64,000 nucleotides of DNA from Pseudovibrio axinellae (GCF_900110875.1 NZ_FOFM01000002.1:186001-250000); one strand, 5' to 3'. Counted from the stretch's first letter, positions 9,289-18,480 are shown. Notes: generated by a model not told the origin, from the sequence alone. Numbers and translations: made by a program.

Positions 9289-12195
9289 ATGCGTCAGGCT
9301 GCTGCAATGCAACGACCAAAAGCAAACTCTGTTTCACTTGCTGATACAGAGAGCCCACTTAAACGCTTTATCAAAAGCAACATAATCGTCATTGGAGGCG
9401 CTGCAATCCTCGTCCTCGGTGTCTGTATCGCGGCAGCCCTTGCAACATGGTCAACCGACGACCCGAGCTTCAATCATGCCACTAATGCAGAAATCCACAA
9501 TGCCCTGGGGCAAACCGGTGCCGTTGTCGCTGACCTTTTGATGCAGACAATCGGTCTGGCAACAGCCGTTTTCCTCGTACCAATCTTCATCTGGGGTTGG
9601 CGCTTATCGCTCAAATATACATCCGGTATCACCCGCAAACGGTTCCTGACATGGTTTTTGGGAACAACATTGTTTGCAGGCGGGTTGGCCGCCATTCCAG
9701 TGCCTGCAAGTTGGCCACTTCCAACAGGGCTAGGTGGCTTCCTCGGTGACTGGATTTTCTCCATACCCTCCGCAATCTTGCCGGAGATTTCAACCGGCAT
9801 CAGAACGCTCACAGGTGCTGTCGGCCTAGGCTTACCCGCAACTATTCTTCTGGCTTATGCAGCAGGACTGATCGGCAAAGAAGGCTCTGCTGCGGAAGCC
9901 ATTCAGGATGACGCTGTTGAAGATGAGTACACCCCTCACGAAGCGCTCCCGTTCTCAGAAGATTCAGAGGACGACTACGAAAGTGAGAACAACCGGTATT
10001 ACGCGATCATTGGAGCGTTAAGTCACTGGAAACTCATGGCAAGCAGTGCCATCCAGCGCACATTGTTCAAGCGTAAATTGGTTACCGAGCAAAACTGGCA
10101 GGAAGAAGAATACGCACCGGTTCCGGCTCAAGATGGTCAGGACCAACAGCACCCTCAAAACGACTACGAAGAAGACCAGTACGACGCTGAGCAACCGCAA
10201 CAGTGGGATGATCAGGAAGCCTACGAGGAAGAGCCAGCTGAAAAAGGCGGCCTTATTTCTCGTCTAAGGCGCAAAGTTGCTGCACGGCTTATGCCAGATG
10301 AAGATGATGGACTCGGTGAGTACTACCAAGGGAAAGCTCCGGAAGATCACAACGATGTGCAATTCAATTCACATTCCGACGATCCTAACTTCCCATCACA
10401 GCAGGAACGCTACCCAGAAGAAGAATGGGAAGCAGGTACTGATGCCGTGCAACCAGCCTACGAAGATCGGGGTTATGATGAGGAAGAGTTTTTCGAGGAC
10501 AACGACCTCCAAAACGATGCTCATCTAGGCCCTCCACTTGGTCCAATTGGTATCGCCAGCCCGGAGGAAGCAGCAGCTAAGATGGCAGCGGCCCCTCCTC
10601 AACAGGCAGCTCGCCCAGCTCCAGGCCGCTCAGTTCCTCGTCCATTTGCGCAGGAAAAGAAATCCACTGCGATCATCAAGCAAGCCCCATTTGAACTTCC
10701 ATCAATCGAGCTTCTCTCTGAACCGCAGCAGGATGGCAAACAACGACTGAGCAAAGACGCCCTAGAGCAAAACGCCCGCATTTTGGAAGGCGTTTTGGGT
10801 GACTTCGGCGTCCGTGGTGAAGTCATCGCAGTACGGCCTGGTCCTGTCGTGACGCTATATGAGTTGGAGCCAGCTCCGGGCATTAAGTCTTCGCGAGTAA
10901 TCGGCCTTGCTGATGATATCGCGCGCTCCATGAGCGCAATCTCAGCACGTGTAGCTGTTATTCCGGGCAAAAACGCTATTGGTATCGAACTACCTAATGC
11001 CAAACGCGAGACAGTTTACCTGCGTGAACTTCTTGATTCTGCTGACTTTGACGGGTCCAAAGCCAAGCTGGCTATGGCTCTAGGAAAAACCATTAATGGT
11101 GAAGCCGTCGTTGCCGATCTGGCACGAATGCCTCACCTGCTTGTGGCAGGTACAACAGGTTCTGGTAAATCCGTTTCTGTTAACACCATGATCCTTTCCC
11201 TGCTCTACCGGCTCACGCCTGAGCAGTGCAAGTTGATCATGATCGATCCTAAAATGCTGGAACTATCTATTTATGATGGAATTCCGCACCTTCTCACTCC
11301 CGTTGTGACCGATCCGAACAAAGCAGTTGTTGCTTTGAAGTGGACGGTTCGCGAGATGGAGGATCGCTACAAGAAGATGTCCAAAATGGGTGTCCGTAAT
11401 ATTGACGGCTACAACACCCGTATCGGGCAAGCGATGAAAAAAGGCGAACGGTTTACCCGCACGGTTCAAACCGGCTTTGACAAAAACACTGGCGAGCCGA
11501 TCTTCGAAGAAGAAGAGCTGCCAATGGAAGAAATGCCATATATCGTTGTAATCGTCGACGAAATGGCAGACCTGATGATGGTTGCAGGCAAAGACATTGA
11601 GGGCGCAATCCAGCGTCTGGCTCAGATGGCTCGTGCTGCTGGTATTCACCTTATCATGGCAACGCAGCGCCCATCTGTAGACGTCATCACCGGCACCATT
11701 AAGGCGAACTTCCCAACGCGTATTTCGTTCCAGGTCACCTCAAAAATTGACAGTCGCACGATCCTTGGAGAAATGGGCGCAGAGCAGCTGCTTGGAATGG
11801 GTGATATGCTGTATATGGCAGCTGGTGGCAAAACCCAACGCGTGCACGGACCTTTCGTCGCTGATGACGAAGTTGAGGATATCGTGAACCACCTCAAAGA
11901 ACAGGGCTCGCCTACCTACCTCTCCGATGTCACCGAAGAAAGCGAAGCAGCTGGTGGTTATGATGCTTTGACACAAGGCTCTGGAAACGCAACCAACGAC
12001 CTGTTCGATCAGGCAGTCGCAATCGTCGCCAGAGACCGCAAAGCCTCGACTTCTTACATTCAGCGACGCCTCTCCATTGGCTATAACCGCGCTGCATCAT
12101 TGATCGAACGAATGGAACAGGAAGGTATGATTAGCCCATCAAACCACGCAGGCAAGCGCGAAATCCTGCTTCCAGAAAGTGATGAGCAGTTTTAG
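9289..12195 (+). CDS. ftsK: DNA translocase FtsK
   Basis: FtsK couples division to chromosome segregation by pumping DNA at the septum. The 968-residue protein has four N-terminal membrane segments (within about residues 28-210), a long acidic Gln/Glu/Asp-rich linker (about 210-430), and the RecA-like motor with Walker A GTTGSGKS at 621-628 and Walker [10 protein letters not shown] near 754. A C-terminal winged-helix gamma domain ([28 protein letters not shown]) recognises KOPS-type sites. The start ATG 9289 lies 4 nt after the previous stop; Met7 is an alternative. Size and architecture are normal for the family. Confidence 0.97.
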   Translation: MRQAAAMQRPKANSVSLADTESPLKRFIKSNIIVIGGAAILVLGVCIAAALATWSTDDPSFNHATNAEIHNALGQTGAVVADLLMQTIGLATAVFLVPIFIWGWRLSLKYTSGITRKRFLTWFLGTTLFAGGLAAIPVPASWPLPTGLGGFLGDWIFSIPSAILPEISTGIRTLTGAVGLGLPATILLAYAAGLIGKEGSAAEAIQDDAVEDEYTPHEALPFSEDSEDDYESENNRYYAIIGALSHWKLMASSAIQRTLFKRKLVTEQNWQEEEYAPVPAQDGQDQQHPQNDYEEDQYDAEQPQQWDDQEAYEEEPAEKGGLISRLRRKVAARLMPDEDDGLGEYYQGKAPEDHNDVQFNSHSDDPNFPSQQERYPEEEWEAGTDAVQPAYEDRGYDEEEFFEDNDLQNDAHLGPPLGPIGIASPEEAAAKMAAAPPQQAARPAPGRSVPRPFAQEKKSTAIIKQAPFELPSIELLSEPQQDGKQRLSKDALEQNARILEGVLGDFGVRGEVIAVRPGPVVTLYELEPAPGIKSSRVIGLADDIARSMSAISARVAVIPGKNAIGIELPNAKRETVYLRELLDSADFDGSKAKLAMALGKTINGEAVVADLARMPHLLVAGTTGSGKSVSVNTMILSLLYRLTPEQCKLIMIDPKMLELSIYDGIPHLLTPVVTDPNKAVVALKWTVREMEDRYKKMSKMGVRNIDGYNTRIGQAMKKGERFTRTVQTGFDKNTGEPIFEEEELPMEEMPYIVVIVDEMADLMMVAGKDIEGAIQRLAQMARAAGIHLIMATQRPSVDVITGTIKANFPTRISFQVTSKIDSRTILGEMGAEQLLGMGDMLYMAAGGKTQRVHGPFVADDEVEDIVNHLKEQGSPTYLSDVTEESEAAGGYDALTQGSGNATNDLFDQAVAIVARDRKASTSYIQRRLSIGYNRAASLIERMEQEGMISPSNHAGKREILLPESDEQF

Positions 12196-12394
12196 GGCAC
12201 TCTGAAAACGCTAAGTTACGCCCTCTGGCGCTATCAAATATTCAATGAGAATTTGGGGTACATGCCCCATCTTCGCCTTATGGTAACGATAGCGTCGCAA
12301 AATAAGGATTGAGAGATCACTGAGGGCGTGATTTAGAGAAGAGTTAATCAACTCGCTTTACGGTTGATCAAGTTTTGACAGCGGAGTTTTATTT

Positions 12395-13084
12395 ATGATT
12401 GCATTTCAAGCGATCTTTTTTCGTAGGATTGGCAAGAGCCTCGCACTTGCAGCGGCACTTTGCATAGGGTCAGCACCACTAACTGCGGAAAACTCCGTCG
12501 CTCAACCGACAGAAAAACCGCAACAGGTTGCGCTGTCAAACGTTCAGGCCATCGACTCTGTAAGCCGATACTTCAACTCTGTGCGTAACATGCATGGCAA
12601 GTTCGTTCAGTTTGGCCCAACTGGAGGGCGCGTTGAGGGACAATTCTTCATCAGCCGTCCAGGTAAAGTGCGTTTCTATTACAAAAAACCATCCACGTTG
12701 GACATTATCTCCGATGGTAAAATGGTTTCAGTGAAGGATCGCAAGCTTCAAACGCAGGACATCTGGCCGCTATCTCAAACCCCTCTGCGCTTCTTGCTCT
12801 CCGACAAAATTGACTTGAGAAAAGACACAAACGTCAGCAATGTGGTTGTCGAGCCAGACCTCATCACAATTACCATTGATGATAAAACCCGCTTCACGTC
12901 TGGCCGTCTGACGCTGATCTTCGACGCTAGAAATTTTAAACTGAAGCAATGGACTGTCCGCGACGCACAAGGCTACGATACCTCTGTTGCGATTTACGAT
13001 GTGGTTGAAAATGGCAAGACCAACCCAGATCTATTTAAGATCGACTACATCGCGAACGCTCGACAAAAGCGCGGCAACAAATAA
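12395..13084 (+). CDS. lolA: Outer-membrane lipoprotein carrier LolA
   Basis: LolA is the periplasmic chaperone carrying lipoproteins from LolCDE to the outer membrane. The 229-residue product starts with a signal peptide (basic FFRR, hydrophobic LALAAALCIG, probable cleavage after LTA near residue 31). The mature part has the LolA beta-barrel features VSRYFNSVRNMHGKF, GQFFISRPGKVRFYY and DARNFKLKQWTVRDAQG. It lies 199 bp downstream of ftsK, and the ftsK-lolA order is typical for the order. The ATG at 12395 is preceded by GGAG about 8 nt upstream. An intrinsic terminator follows at 13139. Confidence 0.93.
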   Translation: MIAFQAIFFRRIGKSLALAAALCIGSAPLTAENSVAQPTEKPQQVALSNVQAIDSVSRYFNSVRNMHGKFVQFGPTGGRVEGQFFISRPGKVRFYYKKPSTLDIISDGKMVSVKDRKLQTQDIWPLSQTPLRFLLSDKIDLRKDTNVSNVVVEPDLITITIDDKTRFTSGRLTLIFDARNFKLKQWTVRDAQGYDTSVAIYDVVENGKTNPDLFKIDYIANARQKRGNK

Positions 13085-13138
13085 GCTTGCCTGCATCCGT
13101 TGGGCGACGCTTTAAGACGAAATATACTGTAAGAGAGA

Positions 13139-13162
13139 GGAGTGCTTCGGCGCTCCTTTTTT
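13139..13162 (+). terminator. Intrinsic terminator after lolA
   Basis: GGAGTGC-TTCG-GCGCTCC, a 7-bp stem with one G-T pair closed by a TTCG tetraloop, is followed at once by six Ts (13157-13162). It should end the aminotransferase-ftsK-lolA transcript. The T-run is 19 nt ahead of the next ATG, so the ATP-grasp gene would need some readthrough or a promoter overlapping the terminator. Confidence 0.88.
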
Positions 13163-13180
13163 ATGATCTAGAGACCTGAA

Positions 13181-14242
13181 ATGCTTTTTGCACCTGTTTC
13201 ACCCGACCAGCCGAACCTTCCACTGGCCCCTCGCTTACTTGCCCAACTGTGCCAGAAGAAGAAAGTGAAGCTCGCGCTGGACAGCGAGTTCTTCTATTTC
13301 GGCTACATCGAAACAGCCAAAGGCATCCGCTTTCCCATCAAGGGCGGTGCGTTTGCGTTAAACAGCTATGCTGCTGGTGAAGCTGCAAGAGACAAAGAGT
13401 TTTGTGGTCGCCTGCTGCATGATGCTGGCCTCCCTACTCCGCAATTCCAGCTCATTCACTCAGACAGAGCAATCAGGCAGCTCAGCACAGCCAGCCCTCA
13501 CGTTGCTGACAGGCTCAACTCACTTGCCAAAGCACAGTCCCTAGCAGAGCAGTTCGGTTACCCACTCTTCATCAAACCAAATGAGGGAACGCAGGGCATT
13601 GACGTGCATAAAATCAACACCCCTGCGGCGCTGCAAGAGCACCTCGCACAAGCGTTAGAGCACCATGAACGCATGCTTATTCAACAAGCTGTCACGGGCA
13701 ACGATTACAGAGTGATTGTGTTGGATGGGAAAGTTCTGGCAGCGATAGAACGCCAACCTCTTTCAATTCAGGGAAATGGCTCTGACACAATTTTGAGGCT
13801 ACTTGCTGAAAAACTGCAAATGCTGACAACACGCAGCGGCGGACACAAAATAGAACGGGGCGATCCACGCCTCCTAAAAGCCATTCAAGACGCCGGATAC
13901 CAGCTTAATTCCATAGTGCCCAACGGCCAAATACTGCCACTTCTTTCCAACGCAAACCTCTCAACGGGCGGTACAGCAATTGATGTTACAGACCATGCCT
14001 CGCCCCACTTTAAAGACCTTGCCATTAAAGCAGCACAGGCCTGCGGCTTACAATACGCAGGCGTGGACATTCTATGTGAAGATTTATCGCTAAATGAAGG
14101 GGCAGCAAATGTCTTGGAGCTCAATGCAGGGCCGGGCCTGACGAACTTCTGGCAAGCCTCACCTGATCATCATGACCGCATTCGGGCCATCTATGAGGGC
14201 GTGCTGGACGCGATACTCAGTACCAAGCAACCGTCCTGGTGA
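13181..14242 (+). CDS. Stand-alone CphA-like ATP-grasp ligase
   Basis: A 353-residue ATP-grasp enzyme, predicted to form an amide or peptide bond through an acyl-phosphate. It resembles the ATP-grasp domain of cyanophycin synthetase CphA and of bifunctional GshAB: LNSYAAGEAARDKEF and DAGLPTP lead into the domain, LFIKPNEGTQGIDV binds nucleotide, and the CphA-like NLSTGGTAIDVTD is present. LNAGPGLTNFW supplies the metal-binding Glu/Asn region. There is no Mur-ligase half and no GshA half, so it is not a complete cyanophycin synthetase. The substrate is unknown. It sits alone between lolA and a convergent gene. Family call is firm, function is not. Confidence 0.75.
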   Translation: MLFAPVSPDQPNLPLAPRLLAQLCQKKKVKLALDSEFFYFGYIETAKGIRFPIKGGAFALNSYAAGEAARDKEFCGRLLHDAGLPTPQFQLIHSDRAIRQLSTASPHVADRLNSLAKAQSLAEQFGYPLFIKPNEGTQGIDVHKINTPAALQEHLAQALEHHERMLIQQAVTGNDYRVIVLDGKVLAAIERQPLSIQGNGSDTILRLLAEKLQMLTTRSGGHKIERGDPRLLKAIQDAGYQLNSIVPNGQILPLLSNANLSTGGTAIDVTDHASPHFKDLAIKAAQACGLQYAGVDILCEDLSLNEGAANVLELNAGPGLTNFWQASPDHHDRIRAIYEGVLDAILSTKQPSW

Positions 14243-14243
14243 A

Positions 14244-14265
14244 ATGGCGGGAATGCTCCCGCCAT
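14244..14265. terminator. Bidirectional hairpin between ATP-grasp and DUF1737 genes
   Basis: ATGGCGGGA-ATGC-TCCCGCCAT has a perfect 9-bp stem and a 4-nt loop, two bases after the ATP-grasp stop and eight before the convergent DUF1737 stop. It lacks a strong T-run in either direction, but its place between convergent stops suggests it serves both transcripts. Confidence 0.6.
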
Positions 14266-14272
14266 CGAGTTC

Positions 14273-14479
14273 TTACCAAGCACCAAGCTTAGTCTCTGGC
14301 GTGTACGTCTCACCATCAACATGCTTAACCACAGCCTGACCACACATGGTAACGCCTTTGGTTGCATCGTAAGTCATGGTTGGAGAACCCTGAAGTTCCC
14401 AGCCCTTATTCAAAGCTTCAGTCACACGGTGACAAAACTTAGCAGAATCCGGTTCAGTGATGAGGCGGTAAAGGCGCAT
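14273..14479 (-). CDS. DUF1737 family protein
   Basis: A 68-residue protein matching DUF1737: MRLYRLITEPD, FCHRVTEALNKGWELQGSPT and CGQAVVK are family hallmarks. The family has no established biochemical role. It lies 90 bp downstream of the CoA-ester lyase on the same strand and is probably co-transcribed with it. This pairing suggests a link to that enzyme, but nothing in the sequence shows which kind. No signal peptide or membrane segment is present. Confidence 0.85.
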   Translation of the reverse strand: MRLYRLITEPDSAKFCHRVTEALNKGWELQGSPTMTYDATKGVTMCGQAVVKHVDGETYTPETKLGAW

Positions 14480-14569
14480 TGCTTCTTCCTTGGTTATTCG
14501 TTGAGTTGGCGGAAACTATCAGCCAAACACGAAATAGGCTAGAGCCAGACCACCTGTTCGCGATCACAA

Positions 14570-15475
14570 TTATGCGTTGGCGTCTCGTGTAATTGCCTCA
14601 GCAACAGCGACTGTTTTCTTGCCAATCTCTGCATGCAAACGCTCTACCATCTTGCCTTCGACCTGAACTGCGCCTTTTCCGGCATTTTCAGGCAGCTCAA
14701 AAGCAGCAATCATCTTCTTGGCCCACTCAACCTCTGCTTCACTTGGAGAAAACGCTGTGTTGCAAGGTTGTAGCTGCTTTGGATGAATAAGCGTTTTGCC
14801 ATTCATACCCATCTCAGCGCCCTGATCACACTCCGCGGTAAAACCTTCCAGATCAGAGAAGTTATTGTACACACCGTCCAAAATATCAGCACCACCAACA
14901 CGGGCGAGCGCGAGGAAGGTCATGAGCCATGGCATCAACACAGCACGGCCCGGTAAGATTTGCGCACCGCTTTCCTTGCTCAAGTCATTCGTGCCCACAA
15001 TAAAGACATCCAAGCGATTGTCCGGGTCCTGTGCTGCCTCTGCGATTTCAGAGGCGTTCAAGATTGCCCCTGGCGTTTCCAGCATCGCCCAGATGCGAAC
15101 ATCATCAGGCGTGCCCTGCTGGGCCATGTAGTTCGCTACTGATTTAATATCGGCAAGGCTCTCAACTTTAGGCAAAAGAACCGCGTTTGGTTTCGCAGCA
15201 ACCGCTGCTTTCAAGTCATCATTCCCCCAGGGGGTCTTCAATCCATTGATGCGGATGACAAGTTCCCGGTGCCCGTACCCACCATTTGCAACAGCCTCAC
15301 AAACCTGTTCGCGCGCCATCTCTTTTGCATCTGGTGCAACAGCGTCCTCAAGGTCTAAAAGCAAGACATCCACATCCAGCCCTTTGGCCTTTTCCAATGC
15401 CCGCGCATTTGAACCGGGCATATAAAGCGCACTCCGGCGCGGTCTGATGGTGAAAACTTGCTCTGAGCTAGACAT
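14570..15475 (-). CDS. HpcH/HpaI-aldolase / CitE-like CoA-ester lyase
   Basis: A 301-residue TIM-barrel enzyme of the CitE-like branch (malyl-CoA, beta-methylmalyl-CoA or citramalyl-CoA lyase/thioesterase). SALYMPGSNARALEKA is the N-terminal signature, LLLDLEDAVAPDAK and RINGL carry substrate and metal residues, LLPKVE and WAMLETPGAIL form the Mg2+-binding strand, and KTLIHPKQL closes the barrel. The exact acyl-CoA cannot be read. I start at ATG 15475 because AGGAAG lies 6 nt upstream; an in-frame ATG 27 nt further up has no ribosome-binding site. DUF1737 follows downstream. Confidence 0.85.
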   Translation of the reverse strand: MSSSEQVFTIRPRRSALYMPGSNARALEKAKGLDVDVLLLDLEDAVAPDAKEMAREQVCEAVANGGYGHRELVIRINGLKTPWGNDDLKAAVAAKPNAVLLPKVESLADIKSVANYMAQQGTPDDVRIWAMLETPGAILNASEIAEAAQDPDNRLDVFIVGTNDLSKESGAQILPGRAVLMPWLMTFLALARVGGADILDGVYNNFSDLEGFTAECDQGAEMGMNGKTLIHPKQLQPCNTAFSPSEAEVEWAKKMIAAFELPENAGKGAVQVEGKMVERLHAEIGKKTVAVAEAITRDANA

Positions 15476-15857
15476 GACGCTTCCTGTTGCATTGCAAAAC
15501 AAGAGGAGTTTAGAGCGCCCTATTCTGCTTAACTACCCACCATTCGAGCTAATTTCCTAATTTGATTGCCCAAACAGTAAGCCTTTGGCTGCAGTAACCG
15601 CAAACAAGAAGAATAAATGCCCTCCTTGCAGAAACCTCACTTTGATTTAAGCGCTCGAGCAACAAGAACACGAAGGGAATAGAGGCTCATTTCCCATGAT
15701 CAAATGAGGATCGCGACAATACAACGCGGAAAGAAATCCCATTGGCTAAACCTCCCACACAATTCGATGTTCCATCAGACTATCGTCCCTTGATTTTGGA
15801 AGATTTTTGGGGTCACTTTATAATTCAAAATCTAACGACGGAACGGGAAGAGGTAGA
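15476..15857. other. 382-bp divergent intergenic region, CoA-lyase / GNAT
   Basis: Besides the GNAT promoter listed separately I see no coding frame with a ribosome-binding site and no strong hairpin. The lyase promoter must lie near 15500-15600 but has no convincing consensus. Confidence 0.5.
15796..15824 (+). promoter_or_regulatory. Sigma-70-type promoter for the GNAT gene
   Basis: TTGGAA (15796-15801), a 17-nt spacer and a perfect TATAAT (15819-15824). Transcription would start near 15831, giving a leader of about 27 nt before the ATG at 15858. This is read from sequence only. Confidence 0.65.
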
Positions 15858-16319
15858 ATGGCTGATCTTTCTTATAGAGCCTTGAATCCTGCTGATGCGC
15901 CAAACTTGGCCCCTCTCATTGCGCAGAACGCGCAGGCTCTGAAGCGTGGGGCGCCACGCCGCCCTGACGAAGTTTTCGCCGAGCGCTTGATTGACGACAA
16001 ATCAATCGAACTTATTGGCGCATTTGAAGCCGAAACTCTGGTTGGCTTCGCCGCTTTCTTCGATATTCCAGACCTGGTTTCGGGCCTGAGAATTGGCCAG
16101 CTGGACGATATCTACGTCGTTCCAGAGCAGCGCCATAAAGGCATTGGCCGCACACTGGTGGAAGAGCTCTCTAAAATTGGCCAGGACCGTGACTGGGTTC
16201 ACGTCCGTTGGTTGGTGCCAAACAAAAACAAAGTCGATAACAGCTTGTTTGAGAACCTGGCAGAACCAGGCGATAAAGACAGTCTCATCGTGCCGATTGA
16301 CCGCCTGGCACTTGCATAA
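15858..16319 (+). CDS. GNAT family N-acetyltransferase
   Basis: A 153-residue acetyl-CoA-dependent acyltransferase. The core motif A is LDDIYVVPEQRHKGIGRTLVEEL, where the R-x-x-G-x-G/A loop binds the CoA pyrophosphate; WVHVRWLVPNKNK and the terminal YxN-like region (DNSLFENL) follow. The substrate is not predictable. The start at ATG 15858 is chosen for GGGAAGAGG just upstream; a longer frame from 15807 would begin upstream of the predicted transcript start. It ends with an intrinsic terminator and converges with the DUF2125 gene. Confidence 0.88.
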   Translation: MADLSYRALNPADAPNLAPLIAQNAQALKRGAPRRPDEVFAERLIDDKSIELIGAFEAETLVGFAAFFDIPDLVSGLRIGQLDDIYVVPEQRHKGIGRTLVEELSKIGQDRDWVHVRWLVPNKNKVDNSLFENLAEPGDKDSLIVPIDRLALA

Positions 16320-16335
16320 AGTTCAGTCTTTGAAA

Positions 16336-16360
16336 GCGGCTCTTAGGAGCCGTTTTCTTT
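16336..16360 (+). terminator. Intrinsic terminator after the GNAT gene
   Basis: CGGCTC-TTAG-GAGCCG (16337-16352) followed by TTTTCTTTT. The hairpin overlaps the last codons of the convergent DUF2125 gene, whose stop is at 16343, so the 3' end of one gene doubles as the terminator of the other. Confidence 0.8.
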
Positions 16361-17386
16361 TAGGATCAGCTTTGGCACAGGTCCAAGATCAAAGAACGCG
16401 ATGCGAGCACGACCATTTTCGATTGTAACGGGCAGCCTCAGCGTCGGGACCCCATTTTCAGCACTTCCCTTGCCAATGCTCATTGCCGTCTTCTGCAGCG
16501 CTTCAAGCGTCTTTGAGCCATGAGGAAACAGTGGCTTCAGCGCATCCTCAAGCTGATGAATGCCGGTAATCACCAGCGGCAGTGTCCCATTCAAACGGCC
16601 CTCCCGGTCAATCACCAAATCACCACCGGTTTGGATCGAAAACTCACCACTTTTGAGTTGCGCGCTTGAGACATTGACCTTTAGCTCTTCATCAACCATC
16701 AAATCAGCAATGTTGCTCACCTTACCATCAAGAAGCTGCGCGCCTGCTGGCAACTGCACGAGTAGGTTGATATCGAGCGGGACTGCACCAGTGGCATTTT
16801 CTGCTATCAGGCCTTGAACCAGCAAGGCTGCCTCAAGCGCATTCTTATCCCCTTCAAGGCGACGCAGATGCAGCTCGGTTAGATTAGCATCGAGCTTAAC
16901 AGATTGGTCGCCGACCGTATAAGCCAGCTTTGGTTCCTTGAAAACAGCATCAATTTTCCCAGGTTTGCCATCTTGCGCAAGGACACTCGCCTGAGCAGTT
17001 TTCCAATTTGCAGAGTAAGCAGGACCCTTTTGACCAAAGTTTGCTTCAGCTGGGCTGATGGCCTCAAAAATCAGGTGGTTTGGATTATACGCCAGCGCAA
17101 TACCGCGTAACTCCTTGATAAAGTACCACTCCCCATTCTTATCCATTCGAAATGGAGTACAGGTCAGCTCAAACCGGAACGGGTACCCACCGAGCGTTTG
17201 ATCCCCACATTCAAGACTTCCACCGTCAGCTTCTGCAACCATCACGCCGTTGCGGATCACGTCAGAAACAACGCCGCGCCCAACTGCCCAATAGGCAGAC
17301 CACCCGCCAATGATCAAGGCGACAAGGATCGCTAAAACGAAATACGCCGACTTTCTAGGGGGCCGGGATACTTTTGGTTCAGTCAT
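16343..17386 (-). CDS. DUF2125 family envelope protein
   Basis: A 347-residue protein of family DUF2125, common in Alphaproteobacteria and of unknown function. An N-terminal cytoplasmic basic stretch (RPPRKSAY) is followed by a membrane anchor (about 13-35, FVLAILVALIIGGWSAYWAVG). The rest is a beta-rich periplasmic domain with LECGDQTLGGYPFRFELTCTPF (conserved cysteines), an AsmA-like composition, and repeated VxGLIxxN / LPLVITGIHQLEDAL segments. It is divergent from ChaC with 96 bp between the starts. The ATG at 17386 is followed by the usual N-terminus of the family. Confidence 0.82.
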   Translation of the reverse strand: MTEPKVSRPPRKSAYFVLAILVALIIGGWSAYWAVGRGVVSDVIRNGVMVAEADGGSLECGDQTLGGYPFRFELTCTPFRMDKNGEWYFIKELRGIALAYNPNHLIFEAISPAEANFGQKGPAYSANWKTAQASVLAQDGKPGKIDAVFKEPKLAYTVGDQSVKLDANLTELHLRRLEGDKNALEAALLVQGLIAENATGAVPLDINLLVQLPAGAQLLDGKVSNIADLMVDEELKVNVSSAQLKSGEFSIQTGGDLVIDREGRLNGTLPLVITGIHQLEDALKPLFPHGSKTLEALQKTAMSIGKGSAENGVPTLRLPVTIENGRARIAFFDLGPVPKLILKENGS

Positions 17387-17482
17387 CTACTCTCCGTTAC
17401 CCTCACACATTGCTTGTGAGTTGCATGCTGATTACGAGCCTGTTAGGTCGTGTGTATCTTAGAATTCTACGAGAAAATAGCT

Positions 17483-18007
17483 ATGCGAGATTTATGGATA
17501 TTTGGCTACGGCTCGCTAATTTGGCGCCCCGGCTTTACGTTTGAGCAAGCTATTCCAGCAATCTTACATGGCGTGCATCGCTCGCTCTGCGTTTATTCTT
17601 GGGTTCACCGCGGGACGCAAGAGAACCCTGGTCTGGTATTTGGGCTGGATAAAGGTGGCGCATGTATCGGCAGGGCTTTCAGGATCGCCCCACAAAACTG
17701 GCAAGCCACACTTGAGTACCTTCGCGAGCGTGAGCAGCAAACAATGGTTTATCTAGAAGCACACCGTCGCGTTCGCCTGCTTGATGACGAAGGCACCAAA
17801 GTCAGGGCTGTCACCTTCGTTGCAGACCAAAAGCACGAGCAATATGCAGGTGCGTTACCGCTAGACAAACAATTGCAGATTGTAAAGGGAGCCGTGGGGC
17901 GGTCTGGCGCAAATCCTGAGTATGTACTCAACACGCACGCCCACATGAAGGAAATGGGGATCAAAGATCAAAACGTAGAATGGTTGGCACGACGGCTTGC
18001 TTTATAA
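17483..18007 (+). CDS. ChaC-type gamma-glutamylcyclotransferase
   Basis: A 174-residue protein of the ChaC family, which degrades glutathione to 5-oxoproline and Cys-Gly. DLWIFGYGSLIWRPGF is the substrate-binding YGSLIW motif; CVYSWVHRGTQENPGLVFGLD follows, and the catalytic Glu is in the segment EYLREREQQTMVYLEAH. VGRSGANPEYVLNTHAHMKEMGI closes the domain. Start at ATG 17483 places the motif at residue 8, as in the family; an upstream in-frame ATG 33 nt earlier lacks support. It converges with the LexA-box gene, with 13 bp between the two stops. Confidence 0.9.
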   Translation: MRDLWIFGYGSLIWRPGFTFEQAIPAILHGVHRSLCVYSWVHRGTQENPGLVFGLDKGGACIGRAFRIAPQNWQATLEYLREREQQTMVYLEAHRRVRLLDDEGTKVRAVTFVADQKHEQYAGALPLDKQLQIVKGAVGRSGANPEYVLNTHAHMKEMGIKDQNVEWLARRLAL

Positions 18008-18020
18008 GATCAAGCGCGAC

Positions 18021-18425
18021 CTACTCGTCCTCTGGTTTGATATATGAAAAAATCCCCGTGCGCAGATCGTTATGAGCATGATCTCTCTCTACAGAGTCGG
18101 CAGCCAGAAGGTGGACGTAAGCCTCGTGTGACGACTTGATCACAGGCATTGGGTTCTTCTCATTCGGCATACCCATATACCCGAGCCAAATCACGGCTTC
18201 ACTCTTCCCATCCTTAATCAGAACCAGATTTTCTGCATAGTCAGCCGTCTCCTCCGGAGAAATCCGGGTGAAGAGATACCTGTGCCCGGATGTACCAGAC
18301 CAGTACTTGAACTGACTACCAGACCCTAGCTCTTCTGACACGCGCGCGGACGTGCCACCTGGCAAGTGATCATCAAACAACGAGTACTGCAACGCACTCT
18401 CCTGTTCTCTCCTGCTACTTCCCAT
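18021..18425 (-). CDS. Unknown 134-aa protein under a LexA-type box, with a clamp-binding-like motif
   Basis: I do not recognise this protein. It is soluble, with no signal peptide or membrane segment. Residues 13-17 read QYSLF, followed by DD, which fits the QL(S/D)LF-type pentapeptide by which many proteins bind the DNA polymerase sliding clamp (DnaN). A central segment (about 38-85) with FKYWSGTSGHRYLF, LVLIKDG and AVIWLGYMG looks like a small beta-rich domain, followed by a helical end. The promoter carries GTTC-N7-GTTC, the alphaproteobacterial LexA site, between TTGTAA and TATAAA elements. The TATAAA is only 5 nt from the ATG and there is no ribosome-binding site, so the mRNA may be leaderless. 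SOS induction and clamp binding are inferences. Confidence 0.75.
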   Translation of the reverse strand: MGSSRREQESALQYSLFDDHLPGGTSARVSEELGSGSQFKYWSGTSGHRYLFTRISPEETADYAENLVLIKDGKSEAVIWLGYMGMPNEKNPMPVIKSSHEAYVHLLAADSVERDHAHNDLRTGIFSYIKPEDE

Positions 18426-18430
18426 AGTAC

Positions 18431-18460
18431 TTTATAGAACAAACTGTGAACATATTACAA
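18431..18460 (-). promoter_or_regulatory. LexA-regulated promoter (SOS box GTTC-N7-GTTC)
   Basis: On the minus strand, TTGTAA (18460-18455), an 18-nt spacer, TATAAA (18436-18431). The spacer contains GTTCACAGTTTGTTC (18451-18437), an exact match to the GTTC-N7-GTTC LexA consensus of Alphaproteobacteria. A repressor bound here would cover both promoter elements. The match is direct; LexA binding is inferred. Confidence 0.75.
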
Positions 18461-18480
18461 GTTGACCCAGAGCATTGTCA

